Part shown: positions 1-6,041 of the stretch, one piece after another
Layout: each line of letters starts with the position of its first letter
Numbering within the stretch: the first letter of the stretch is position 1
Assembly: GCA_019310865.1 (NCBI GenBank)
Contig: JAFDDL010000151.1
Location: 1 to 8,017 of the forward strand
From: Deltaproteobacteria bacterium
GTDB lineage: Bacteria; Desulfobacterota; Desulfobacteria; Desulfobacterales; JAFDDL01
Reading direction: 5' to 3'
Length of the DNA stretch: 8,017 bases
Notes under the pieces: model-generated
Database searches by the model: none
Told to the model about the DNA's origin: nothing
What the model saw: the letters and a program-made list of their open reading frames with translations, nothing else
Position numbers and translations under genes: made by a program

Positions 1-237
1 GCCTGTGGTGCGATATTTGTCTGGATGAATTCCATGTCGGGATTCGTCGCAAGGATTCAGCATCATGCCCTGGATATCTCGGCGTTTTTCCCACTGATTG
101 GCGCGGTCCTGCTCGGCGGGATCTTGGGATCGTACCTGGGATCATCTAAATTTAGACCGAAAACCATGGAAAAGATATTGGGCGGTGTCATTGTGGTCGC
201 CATATTCTTCCTTGGGAAAAAGATACTTCTTTCTTGA
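1..237 (+). CDS. TauE/SafE family sulfite exporter-like permease, C-terminal end (5' partial)
   Basis: The reading frame is open from base 1 (Ala-Cys-Gly-Ala-Ile-Phe...) to the TGA at 235-237, so the gene starts left of the window and only the last 78 residues are seen. The visible part has the usual last features of TauE/SafE permeases: an Asn-Ser-x-x-Gly-Phe turn (NSMSGF), a hydrophobic helix with a small-residue pattern (LIGAVLLGGILGSYLGS), a basic loop (KFRPKTMEK), and a final membrane helix ending in KKILLS. The family consists of inner-membrane proteins thought to export sulfite or other small sulfur/organic anions. The substrate here cannot be told. The ATG at 25 is internal, not the start. 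The next gene on the same strand begins 30 bases later. Confidence 0.82.
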   Translation, partial: ACGAIFVWMNSMSGFVARIQHHALDISAFFPLIGAVLLGGILGSYLGSSKFRPKTMEKILGGVIVVAIFFLGKKILLS

Positions 238-267
238 GAAAAGGGCCTCAGGTCCTGGATTTTAAAA

Positions 268-1263
268 ATGAAAGACGAAATAGGCTCCCTTTACTGGGTG
301 ATATCACATCGGTGTAACAGTCAGTGCGACCACTGTTACATGGATTGCGGGCCGGGCAGCGATGCGCTGTCATTTGATGAAGCCCGGGCGGTAATAGATA
401 ATTTGCCTGATCGGATAAATTATCAGATTATTCTCAGCGGCGGCGAGGTGTTGCATCCCAAGAACCGCGATCTCCTGTTTTTCGTGGCCGATGGGCTGCA
501 GAAGAAGTATGGCCACCGTCCGCTGGCCATCCAGACAAACGGGGATTTCCTGAATGAAAAAATTATTGATGATTGTGTTCATCACAACATCACGCATCTT
601 TCCATCGCGTCCATGGATGAGCACCACAGAAGCAAGTATGGCTCTATAAGGGAAAAAAGACGTGCCCTGCGCTCGATGCTGAAAGGAAAGGGCCTTGTTG
701 AAATGCACCCAACCCCAGTGCTCACGCCCGGGAAGGTTGCGCGCAGATCAAGGCTGCTTAAAGCAGTTCACATGGTTGCAAAGAATATACGGTTTAAACC
801 TTCTTTTACCTTCTGGGGCGCCAACGAGGAGATCTGGTTGAAGGGCAATTGGGCACGGGGCCGGGCCCTTAAAAACGGAAAGACGCTGTACCATTCTTCT
901 CATAACTTCTGTAACTTATGGTCAGGTGGACTGAATTTTCTTAAAACCGGCTCACCCCTCCAGGAAGTTGCGGTGCAATTGAGTTATGCCTTTCCCTGTT
1001 GCCCTTGTTCCCGCGTGGCGCTGGCCGATCTTCGGGAAGAACAATTGGTGTGTGCGCTGGAACGTGCTTCGAGACACAGTATGTTTCGCGCTATAAATAT
1101 TGGGCGGCCATATTTAGGAGCTTCTAGGGGAGGGCTGACACCCTCCGGTGCTCATCGGCGCTGGAAAGAACTAAAAAACATTTGCCAAATGTGCGACGAA
1201 ATCATCGTTCAACAAACGAAAGGAGAATTCCCGCTATCCCCTTTGGACATTTACTCAAATTGA
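268..1263 (+). CDS. Radical SAM protein with SPASM/twitch-like C-terminal cysteines
   Basis: Seen: the radical SAM cluster motif C-x3-C-x2-C at residues 16-23 (CNSQCDHC), an extra Cys at 27, the SAM-binding SGGE at 57-60, and TNG at 90-92, all in the order expected of a partial TIM barrel. The C-terminal half has more cysteines: C215 (FCNLWSGG), C244/C245/C247 (FPCCPC), C262 and a C306-x2-C309 pair (CQMC). This resembles SPASM/twitch domains that hold one or two auxiliary Fe-S clusters, though the spacing is not textbook. Known for the family: reductive cleavage of SAM to a 5'-deoxyadenosyl radical, and SPASM members often modify peptides or mature enzymes. The substrate is unknown. The length of 331 residues is normal. 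The ATG at 268 has only a weak upstream purine stretch. The stop overlaps a TTG that could start a small downstream frame. The nitroreductase and UroD/MetE-like genes follow on the same strand. Confidence 0.88.
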   Translation: MKDEIGSLYWVISHRCNSQCDHCYMDCGPGSDALSFDEARAVIDNLPDRINYQIILSGGEVLHPKNRDLLFFVADGLQKKYGHRPLAIQTNGDFLNEKIIDDCVHHNITHLSIASMDEHHRSKYGSIREKRRALRSMLKGKGLVEMHPTPVLTPGKVARRSRLLKAVHMVAKNIRFKPSFTFWGANEEIWLKGNWARGRALKNGKTLYHSSHNFCNLWSGGLNFLKTGSPLQEVAVQLSYAFPCCPCSRVALADLREEQLVCALERASRHSMFRAINIGRPYLGASRGGLTPSGAHRRWKELKNICQMCDEIIVQQTKGEFPLSPLDIYSN

Positions 1264-1373
1264 TAAACAACTTACTCCTCGACTACCACAATGTTCCTGG
1301 TTTAACATACACAGTCGATGTGTGGACAGATGCAGACGATGCCCGGGATTTAATTCTGGAAGAAAATAGATAA
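1260..1373 (+). CDS. Possible small coupled ORF (37 residues) or gene remnant
   Basis: After the radical SAM stop, a different frame stays open to the TAA at 1371-1373. A TTG at 1260 overlaps the upstream TGA (TTGA), so it could be translated by coupling. The peptide begins LINNLLLDYHNVPG, ends in an acidic stretch (VWTDADDARDLILEENR), and has a protein-like composition. I do not recognise it. It could be a short product coupled to the radical SAM gene, the tail of a lost gene, or a frame-shifted C-terminal extension of the radical SAM protein, because the frame is open back to 1182 inside that gene. There is no clear ribosome binding site other than coupling. It lacks the cysteine-rich or Gly-rich core typical of many radical SAM peptide substrates. 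Confidence 0.3.
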   Translation: MINNLLLDYHNVPGLTYTVDVWTDADDARDLILEENR

Positions 1374-1390
1374 GGACTTATTTTCGGTAA

Positions 1391-1396
1391 AAGGAA
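1391..1396 (+). promoter_or_regulatory. Ribosome binding site of the nitroreductase gene
   Basis: AAGGAA lies 6 bases before the ATG at 1403, a good Shine-Dalgarno distance. It supports that start, which also gives the usual N-terminus of the family. Confidence 0.7.
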
Positions 1397-1402
1397 ACGC
1401 TA

Positions 1403-2032
1403 ATGGACTATAATGAAATAGTAGAAAAAAGAAGAGCCATAAATTTTTTTGACACCCAGCGGGAGGTGCCCGACGAACTTCTTCGGAAAATGATCGAACT
1501 GGCTGCCAAGGTACCTTCCAGCTTCAACCTGCAACCATGGAACTTGATGGTCCTGAAAGACCCGGAAGCCAAGAAGCGGCTTCAGGCGCTTGCATGGGAT
1601 CAGCCCAAGATTACCGAAGCACCGGTTGTCTTCCTTGTTCTGGCTGACAGAAACGGATGGCAGGAGGAGCACCCAACCCTTAAAAAAAATTGGGAAGAAA
1701 TGATTAAAGCCGGGCAGATAACGCCGGATCGAAGGAAGTGGTTTCTGTCTGCAACAAAATCTCTTTATGGCGGCACTTCGGATGCCGCGCAGGCGTTTGC
1801 CGTCAAGAATACGGGGTTTTTTGCCATGGGGCTGATGTATGCGGCCACTAGCCTGGGGTTGGATACGCACCCAATGGATGGATTTGACCATGAAGCGGTT
1901 CGAAAAGCCTTTAACATTCCTGAAAACTACTGGATACCGTTGCTGCTGGCTGTCGGTTATTTGCGACCGGGCATTGAGGTCCTGCCGCCAAAATGGCGAA
2001 AGTCTTATGATGAAATTGTTGTAAATTTTTGA
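1403..2032 (+). CDS. Nitroreductase family FMN-dependent oxidoreductase
   Basis: The 209-residue protein has the full nitroreductase layout. RRAINFFD (10-17) corresponds to the N-terminal Arg-rich FMN phosphate-binding segment. PSSFNLQPW (38-46) is the classic P-S-S-x-N-x-Q-P-W FMN loop. A long helix follows (AFAVKNTGFFAMGLMYAATSLGLDT, 131-155), then HPMDGFD (156-162) and AVGYLRPG (183-190) near the end. Family members are cytoplasmic homodimers that use FMN and usually NAD(P)H to reduce nitro compounds, quinones or enoates. The natural substrate cannot be read from the sequence. A good ribosome binding site precedes the ATG. It sits between the radical SAM gene and the UroD/MetE-like gene on the same strand, 43 bases from the latter's likely start, so co-transcription is likely. 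No defect was seen. Confidence 0.9.
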   Translation: MDYNEIVEKRRAINFFDTQREVPDELLRKMIELAAKVPSSFNLQPWNLMVLKDPEAKKRLQALAWDQPKITEAPVVFLVLADRNGWQEEHPTLKKNWEEMIKAGQITPDRRKWFLSATKSLYGGTSDAAQAFAVKNTGFFAMGLMYAATSLGLDTHPMDGFDHEAVRKAFNIPENYWIPLLLAVGYLRPGIEVLPPKWRKSYDEIVVNF

Positions 2033-2075
2033 TCAATTCATATTGAAACAGAACGTAAAAGCGAGGACCCGCCCC

Positions 2076-3125
2076 ATGGGAAAAACACGGAAAAGACCTG
2101 AATTTACGGCTACCATGATGGGGGCTGTACCCTATCGTGATATGAAATATACAGCCGATGTGATATTGAAAAACTTTCCGGAAGCCCCTCGTATTCCGGT
2201 AATGACCCGGAGTATTCGATGGATACTTGAAGGGATGCCGTGCCTCGTTATTGACCGAGAAAAAAGACAGATACTGATGGCGCCTCCCGAAGAGCGGGAG
2301 GAAGAGGTCATCGCGTTTTACGAGAGTGTGGAGAAAGAGGACCTGGATTACTTTGCCGTTTCAGAAGAGAAAATGCCGTCTTTTGGCATGATGCTTGAAA
2401 AAATTAAGGAAGCGGAACTTCCCGAGTTAAAATGGGTCTCATTCCAGATCGGCGGGCCGATTGTAATGGGGGATTCCATCATGCAGATGGACGGGACCCC
2501 CGCCATTCACCATGAGACATTGCGGGATATGTTGATCAAAGGCATAAATATGAAGTCAAGGTGGATGGTAAAAACGATTGGAGAAATGCTTCCCGGCATA
2601 GAAATCATTTGCGACCAGCCCGAACCGTCACTTGTCAGCTTCACAGCGGCAGCGGGAACCGGGTCACGTGATGATGTGATTCATGCCCTAAACAGTGGTT
2701 TTAAGAGTCTATCGTGTTGTGCGTGGATTCACTGCTGTGCCAACATCGACTGGACACTGCTGACCGATGCCGATGTGGATATCATAAATTTTGATGCGTA
2801 TAAATATTCGGATAAAGTGGCATTGTACGCGGGTGAATTTGACACATTTCTTGATAAAGGCGGTATGATCGGCTGGGGTATCGTCCCGGTTATGGCAGAT
2901 ATCCTGGTGGGCGAAAATGTTCAGAGCCTGGTGAAAAGATTGGAAGAGGGGATCGGGTTTTTTGTCAAAAACGGTATTGACGAGGAAAAATTGGCCCGTT
3001 CTTCATGGGTCCTGCCTTCATGCGAAACCGTGCTTTTAACAGATGAACAGTCTGATCATGTTTTTGAAATGACCCGGGAGATTTCTGAAATAATGAGGGA
3101 AAAGTACGGATTTAAGGTAAATTAA
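2076..3125 (+). CDS. Uroporphyrinogen decarboxylase / MetE-like zinc-site TIM-barrel protein
   Basis: I place the start at the ATG at 2076 (349 residues), which has GCGAGGA 8 bases upstream. A TTG at 2043 would add 11 basic residues but lacks a site. Seen: DQPEP (180-184), a TIM-barrel substrate loop of the D-x-P type; WIHCCANIDW, with H219 and C221 matching the H-x-C zinc pair of UroD-superfamily methyltransferases; GWGIVPV (267-273); and LPSCET with C316, in the place of the last zinc Cys of MetE/MtaA-like proteins. With its 3 putative zinc ligands it looks like a thiol/zinc methyltransferase-type protein, not a haem-pathway decarboxylase. Members that stand alone in anaerobes often serve corrinoid-linked methyl transfer, but no corrinoid protein gene is nearby, so the methyl donor and acceptor are unknown. 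It lies downstream of the nitroreductase gene and is the last gene of the left block. Confidence 0.8.
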   Translation: MGKTRKRPEFTATMMGAVPYRDMKYTADVILKNFPEAPRIPVMTRSIRWILEGMPCLVIDREKRQILMAPPEEREEEVIAFYESVEKEDLDYFAVSEEKMPSFGMMLEKIKEAELPELKWVSFQIGGPIVMGDSIMQMDGTPAIHHETLRDMLIKGINMKSRWMVKTIGEMLPGIEIICDQPEPSLVSFTAAAGTGSRDDVIHALNSGFKSLSCCAWIHCCANIDWTLLTDADVDIINFDAYKYSDKVALYAGEFDTFLDKGGMIGWGIVPVMADILVGENVQSLVKRLEEGIGFFVKNGIDEEKLARSSWVLPSCETVLLTDEQSDHVFEMTREISEIMREKYGFKVN

Positions 3126-3296
3126 CCCGTAAGCCCCCAACCCCACTTTTGGTGAGTGAATTATATCCCGTCCATCGGCCAGTTGCACCGTCACGCCCTG
3201 TTCGGTAATTTCCACAATGGTGACGCCATCCGAAAGCCGGGGAACTCTTAACGACGTCATCAATAATAAGTTGACATGACCCTTGTTTTCCTTCAA
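3126..3296 (-). pseudogene. DUF2442-like relic, truncated
   Basis: On the minus strand a frame starting at a TTG (3296) or an ATG (3260) reads MTSLRVPRLSDGVTIV, then ITEQGVTVQLADGRDI. The pattern of a short beta strand, a hydrophobic/charged alternation and the ending L-A-D-G-R-x-I is that of the small DUF2442 proteins, where a Pro-Leu-x-W-(F/Y)-P-x-L segment normally follows. Here the frame instead runs through SPKVGLGAYGL into the antisense of the UroD-like gene (to 3036) with no conserved tail. I therefore treat it as a relic broken at about 3150. Deleting one A in the AAAA run near 3151 would give PKWGWGL and a TAA at 3122-3124, weakly like the lost motif. The assignment rests on a short stretch and is tentative. 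Confidence 0.4.
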
Positions 3297-3376
3297 TATA
3301 AGCTAAGTTTGTAAATGAAGGAAGACCGTTTGAATGTCAAACTCGACCCGCTCGTCCAGATCATTGTTTTCCTTCA
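3283..3376. repeat. Pair of 13-bp direct repeats, 81 bp apart
   Basis: TTGTTTTCCTTCA occurs at 3283-3295 and again at 3364-3376. The 9-bp core ATGAAGGAA also occurs inverted at 3314-3322, facing TTCCTTCAT at 3369-3377. On the minus strand each direct copy encodes the start of a short frame (Lys-Glu-Asn-Lys/Asn after the start codon). This may mark a local duplication or a protein-binding site. No function can be assigned. Confidence 0.4.
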
Positions 3377-3377
3377 T
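3303..3377 (-). CDS. Possible 24-residue leader or remnant ORF
   Basis: The minus-strand ATG at 3377 opens a 24-codon frame (MKENNDLDERVEFDIQ...) ending with TAG at 3303-3305. AAAGG lies about 9 bases before the ATG, a fair ribosome binding site. The first residues repeat the start of the DUF2442-like frame just downstream because of the shared 13-bp repeat. The peptide is acidic and unknown to me. It may be the broken N-terminus of a partner gene of the DUF2442 relic. Low confidence that it is expressed. Confidence 0.2.
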   Translation of the reverse strand: MKENNDLDERVEFDIQTVFLHLQT

Positions 3378-3398
3378 ATCTCAACCTTTGAATAAACG

Positions 3399-4451
3399 AT
3401 GGAAAACAAAATGCAACCACATGAAATGAGTGATGATCAAAGGCGAATATACATTGACACGGCCCAGTTGCATGAGGCTTACATGGATGCATTTATCAAG
3501 AGCCGTTCGTATCGCGGCGGCATGCATTGGAAAAAAGCAAAGGGCAAAGAATACCTTTTTCGCTCTTTGGATCGATATGGCTATGGCAAAAGTCTTGGGC
3601 CGCGATCAAAGGAGACCGAGTTAACATATGCCGAATTTCACAACAAAAAGAAACAAGCTCTCGCTCTACTAAAGCGTTTGAAGGATCGACTCAAGGGGCA
3701 GGCACGTTTTTGCAAAGCCGCACGCATTGCCCGTACGCCACGGATTGTAACCACCATTTTAAGACTTCTTGAACAGCATCAGCTATTGGGCCGCAACCTT
3801 CAAATCATTGGTACCAATGCATTATACGCCTATGAGGTCCATGCCGGCGTTTTTCTGGAACGGGGTCTGCTGGCAACCCAGGATATGGATGTACTATGGG
3901 ATATCCGGCCTAAGCTACGGCTGTTCGCCATTGATGAAGTAGATAACAAAGGTCTCATCGATATTTTACGTAAAGCAGATCGCTCATTTGATTTGCTCAG
4001 TAAGAAAAGTTTTCGTGCCGTTAATCAAGCCGGTTATATGGTTGATCTGGTAAAGCCGGAGCCCAAATCAATATTGGAAAGAGATCGCCGGCGGATGGGC
4101 AGTACCGATGACCTCATAGCCGCTGAAATCAAGAATCTTCAGTGGTTGGTTTCTGCGCCCAAATTCAGCCAAATCGTTATCGGTGAAGATGGATATCCAG
4201 CTACTATGGTGACACCGGATCCACGCGCTTTTGCTATACACAAGCTATGGCTAAGCAAACAGATTGATCGAGATCCTGTTAAAAAGAAACGGGATCGTAC
4301 CCAGGCGTTGGCAGTATGCAAGTTAATCCTTCAATATCTTACAGAACTTCAATTCAAACCGGAAGAATTGCGGATGTTTCCCAAAGCAATCATAGCTGAA
4401 GCGGCGCAGGCATTTGACAGTTCGGACTTGCCCACGGATTATGGCGTGTAG
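3399..4451 (+). CDS. GSU2403-type nucleotidyltransferase-fold protein
   Basis: The 350-residue protein has a basic, helical N-terminal part (about 1-130; many Lys/Arg) followed by a polymerase-beta type nucleotidyltransferase core. The core has IIGTNALYAYE (136-146, the G-(S/T) loop after strand 1), ATQDMDVLWD (159-168) with D162 and D164 as the D-x-D pair, and VDLVKP (215-220) with D216 as a likely third acidic residue. This order and spacing match the family named for Geobacter GSU2403 (NTP_transf_8). Catalytic residues are kept, so it should bind NTP and metal. The substrate of the family is not established. It stands alone: no HEPN or other partner gene adjoins it. The ATG at 3399 has no strong ribosome binding site. 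Downstream ATGs at 3411 and 3426 are possible starts that would cost fewer than 10 residues. C-terminal about 60 residues are helical. Confidence 0.8.
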   Translation: MENKMQPHEMSDDQRRIYIDTAQLHEAYMDAFIKSRSYRGGMHWKKAKGKEYLFRSLDRYGYGKSLGPRSKETELTYAEFHNKKKQALALLKRLKDRLKGQARFCKAARIARTPRIVTTILRLLEQHQLLGRNLQIIGTNALYAYEVHAGVFLERGLLATQDMDVLWDIRPKLRLFAIDEVDNKGLIDILRKADRSFDLLSKKSFRAVNQAGYMVDLVKPEPKSILERDRRRMGSTDDLIAAEIKNLQWLVSAPKFSQIVIGEDGYPATMVTPDPRAFAIHKLWLSKQIDRDPVKKKRDRTQALAVCKLILQYLTELQFKPEELRMFPKAIIAEAAQAFDSSDLPTDYGV

Positions 4452-4501
4452 ACAAGCAGAGGTATGCAGGATAGCGACGGAACTGCGATAATTACCGGAT
4501 C

Positions 4502-4510
4502 AGGAAGAGG
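4502..4510 (+). promoter_or_regulatory. Ribosome binding site of the shortened TIM-barrel gene
   Basis: AGGAAGAGG ends 9 bases before the ATG at 4520. A strong site in front of a gene whose middle is missing shows that the true start of the original gene is preserved. Confidence 0.65.
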
Positions 4511-4519
4511 TAAAATCCG

Positions 4520-4861
4520 ATGAAGATTGGTGTTATGAATCACCCCGCAAGGCCGGTTCCCGGTTTAAAGCTGCATCTTGATTTCGGACATGCCAATTTG
4601 GGCAAAGACAATTATGAAATCTTTTGTAGCCAACTGGGGAAATACATCAAACATGTTCATTTTTCAGACAACCGGTCGAGCCAAGACCACCACATGCCCC
4701 TGGGTGTCGGCAACATCAACTGGAAAAATGCGGTCAATTCCCTGAAGGCCATCGGCTACGACGAAACCATTACCCTTGAGGTGTTTTGTGATGACCTTAC
4801 CATGCTTTTTCCCTACCTGAATCTCAGCCGCAGACTGGTGCTGGATCTGTGGAGTGGATAG
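4520..4861 (+). pseudogene. Sugar phosphate isomerase/epimerase-like TIM barrel, internally deleted
   Basis: The first 13 residues (MKIGVMNHPARPV) look like a genuine N-terminal first strand of an AP-endonuclease-2/xylose-isomerase-like barrel and carry a strong ribosome binding site. They run directly into the C-terminal third: PGLKLHLDFGHANLG (14-28) with the D-x-G-H-x-N metal-site strand, KHVHFSDN (44-51) with H-x-H-x-x-D, HHMPLGVGNINW (57-68), and TITLEVF (83-89) with the final metal-site Glu, ending in a normal-looking tail (SRRLVLDLWSG). Complete relatives have roughly 260-280 residues. Here there are 113, so some 150 residues of the barrel are missing, with the frame kept across the join at about 4555-4562. 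A barrel of this size cannot form, so I call it a pseudogene although it has no stop or frameshift. Expression of the stump is possible. Confidence 0.72.
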
Positions 4862-4897
4862 CTTGGGACACCGATTACCTCGGCCAAATTGCCGACA

Positions 4898-5053
4898 TTA
4901 AAGAAGTCTGGACTGGATCCGCGCCTGTTTGGTCAACCGCAAGTATTTCTCAACGGTGGCCACCGCTTTTTCGTAACTCCGGACGGCCTCTTTATAGCGG
5001 CCCTGCCAGTAGAAGAAAAAAATACGGTTTGAGTCCAGGTAAGGAAGAATCAA
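4898..5053 (-). pseudogene. TPR-protein C-terminal remnant (antisense, too short for ordinary ORF calling)
   Basis: On the minus strand an open frame of 51 codons ends with TAA at 4898-4900. It reads LILPYLDSNR, then IFFFYWQGRYKEAVRSYEKA, then VATVEKYLRL and TKQARIQSRLL. The segment with W16, G18, Y20, A23, Y27 and A30 is a standard tetratricopeptide repeat (W-x-x-G-x-Y-x-x-A-x-x-x-Y-x-x-A). Basic residues near the end and a natural stop suggest the true C-terminus of a TPR protein, with everything before it lost. A TTG at 5053-5051 overlaps the TGA that would end the read-through frame of the upstream RES gene (TTGA), but no convincing start exists. It lies between the RES gene and the deleted TIM-barrel gene, so it is a third broken gene in under 600 bases. 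Confidence 0.6.
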
Positions 5054-5076
5054 CCCTTCAACAGTCTTTCGTCAAA

Positions 5077-5517
5077 TTAAAAGTGCCCAGCTTCTCCGAC
5101 CACCACCTTTTTAAAATCGGAATGCAGAGGGTTTAAAAGGTAGTTCGACTCTTCGGGCACAATCACACTCGGGACTTTAAGCACAACACTTTGTCCACTG
5201 GCAATCCAGGTGTCGCCAATTGCCGTGGTGGAAAAGGGAATCGGATCCTCTTTCCAGTCGGCGGGCAAGCCTTCTGCTGCAAGCTCCAATACCAATTTTG
5301 AATCAAATTCAACAGGGATTCTGAGATAGGTATTTAGGATTTCTGCTAACTCCAGGTGGACAAGCATTTCAAGGGCGGCAAGAGACAGAGTACCGGCACA
5401 ATAAACCATGGCTGTGCCTTTGCTGTTCCACCGGCCGCCAAATTTTAACGCTCCTTCCCCGCTAAAAGCGTTATCCACATGCTCGGGTTTAACAATTCGC
5501 CACCCTCGGATTTTCAC
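5077..5517 (-). CDS. RES-domain NAD+-depleting toxin, C-terminus cut by an in-frame stop
   Basis: Motifs of RES toxins in order: GWRI with R7; GGRWNSKGTAMVYCA (27-41) with Tyr39; LSLAALEMLVHL (44-55) with Glu50; PSVIVPEESNYLLNP (116-130) with Ser117; then LHSDF. Conserved Arg, Tyr, Glu and Ser residues form the active site known from the family, whose members break down NAD+ (phosphorolysis or hydrolysis) and stop growth. The start is GTG at 5517, overlapping the antitoxin stop (GTGA), so translation is coupled. Oddity: after residue 146 (GEAGHF) comes TAA (5077-5079), and the same frame then reads FDERLLKG before TGA at 5050-5052. That fits the family's usual C-terminal Pro-Phe-x-Phe-Asp-x-Arg-Leu tail. 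The gene probably suffered a nonsense mutation. Whether the 146-residue product is active is open. Confidence 0.88.
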   Translation of the reverse strand: MKIRGWRIVKPEHVDNAFSGEGALKFGGRWNSKGTAMVYCAGTLSLAALEMLVHLELAEILNTYLRIPVEFDSKLVLELAAEGLPADWKEDPIPFSTTAIGDTWIASGQSVVLKVPSVIVPEESNYLLNPLHSDFKKVVVGEAGHF

Positions 5518-6020
5518 GAGAAAACCCCATGCTCCAACCGGCCGATCAGGTCAAGGACCTCCTGGGCACCAAGCTCGGTGTCGGCGAATTCCATCGGGGT
5601 TTTGCCCCCAAGGGCTTTTTTTGAGGTGTTGAACCAAGAGCGGGCTTGATCGATATCTCCATCAAACAGGGCCAGTGTTCTATCAAATAATCTGGCTGCG
5701 CGATAAATCCGTTCTGATTCGTCGCTGCGGAATTTGCCTTCCTGTTTACGGCGGTGAAGCGTCCGGGAGGCAATGTTAACGGTTTTAGCCAAGGCTTCTC
5801 TGGGTACGCCAATTTCCTTCTGTAGAATTTCAAAGGTTGTATACGCTACTCCTCTTTTAATCGCTTGGATAGTTTGCATTCGTCCGGATCGGCTTATTTT
5901 TTGTAGAGCTTTTGATAAGTTACGGACCATATCTGGGTTTTTTCGTAGCTGTTTAAGATCAAATCCTATCGAGCCTCCTTTTATTTTGGAGGCTTTTGGG
6001 GTGCTTGCTGTTGGTTTCAT
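5514..6020 (-). CDS. Xre/MbcA/ParS-type antitoxin (DUF2384)
   Basis: The 168-residue protein starts at the ATG at 6020, which has AAGGAG 5 bases before it. An ATG at 6059 in the same frame would add 13 residues without a site. The N-terminal 45 residues are basic and variable. Residues about 60-92 form an Xre-like helix-turn-helix (EIGVPREALAKTVNIASRTL). The C-terminal half is the toxin-binding MbcA/ParS domain, recognised by ERIYRAARLFDRTLALFDGD, ARSWFNTSKKALGGKTPMEF and EVLDLIGRLEHGVFS. It neutralises the RES toxin by blocking its active site and represses its own operon, the usual role in this family. Its stop overlaps the toxin start by GTGA. Palindromes just upstream (6049-6065) are its likely operator. 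Confidence 0.9.
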   Translation of the reverse strand: MKPTASTPKASKIKGGSIGFDLKQLRKNPDMVRNLSKALQKISRSGRMQTIQAIKRGVAYTTFEILQKEIGVPREALAKTVNIASRTLHRRKQEGKFRSDESERIYRAARLFDRTLALFDGDIDQARSWFNTSKKALGGKTPMEFADTELGAQEVLDLIGRLEHGVFS

Positions 6021-6025
6021 TAAAA

Positions 6026-6031
6026 CTCCTT
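6026..6031 (-). promoter_or_regulatory. Ribosome binding site fixing the antitoxin start
   Basis: On the minus strand AAGGAG stands 5 bases before the ATG at 6020. No comparable site precedes the in-frame ATG at 6059, so the shorter product is chosen. Confidence 0.7.
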
Positions 6032-6041
6032 CCGGCTCGTT

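Noticed and set aside
370..708. Minus-strand ORF of 112 codons
   Set aside because: Lies wholly antisense to the radical SAM gene, which has clear motifs. Its peptide has no family features.
1400..1891. Minus-strand ORF of 163 codons
   Set aside because: Antisense shadow of the nitroreductase gene; Pro/Lys/Phe-rich with no recognisable motif.
3126..3160. Possible terminator after the UroD/MetE-like gene
   Set aside because: CCAA...TTGG around 3137-3152 gives only a 4-bp stem, and no T-run follows on either strand.
3283..3376. CRISPR-like repeats
   Set aside because: Only two 13-bp direct copies plus a partial inverted one, with no regular spacers and no cas gene.
3527..3772. Plus-strand ORF overlapping the nucleotidyltransferase-fold gene
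   Set aside because: Out-of-frame shadow of the 3399-4451 gene; low-complexity Ser/Lys-rich peptide and no start site.
4849..5136. Plus-strand ORF of 95 codons after the deleted barrel gene
   Set aside because: It is the antisense reading of the TPR tail and the end of the RES gene. The minus-strand readings carry the family motifs.
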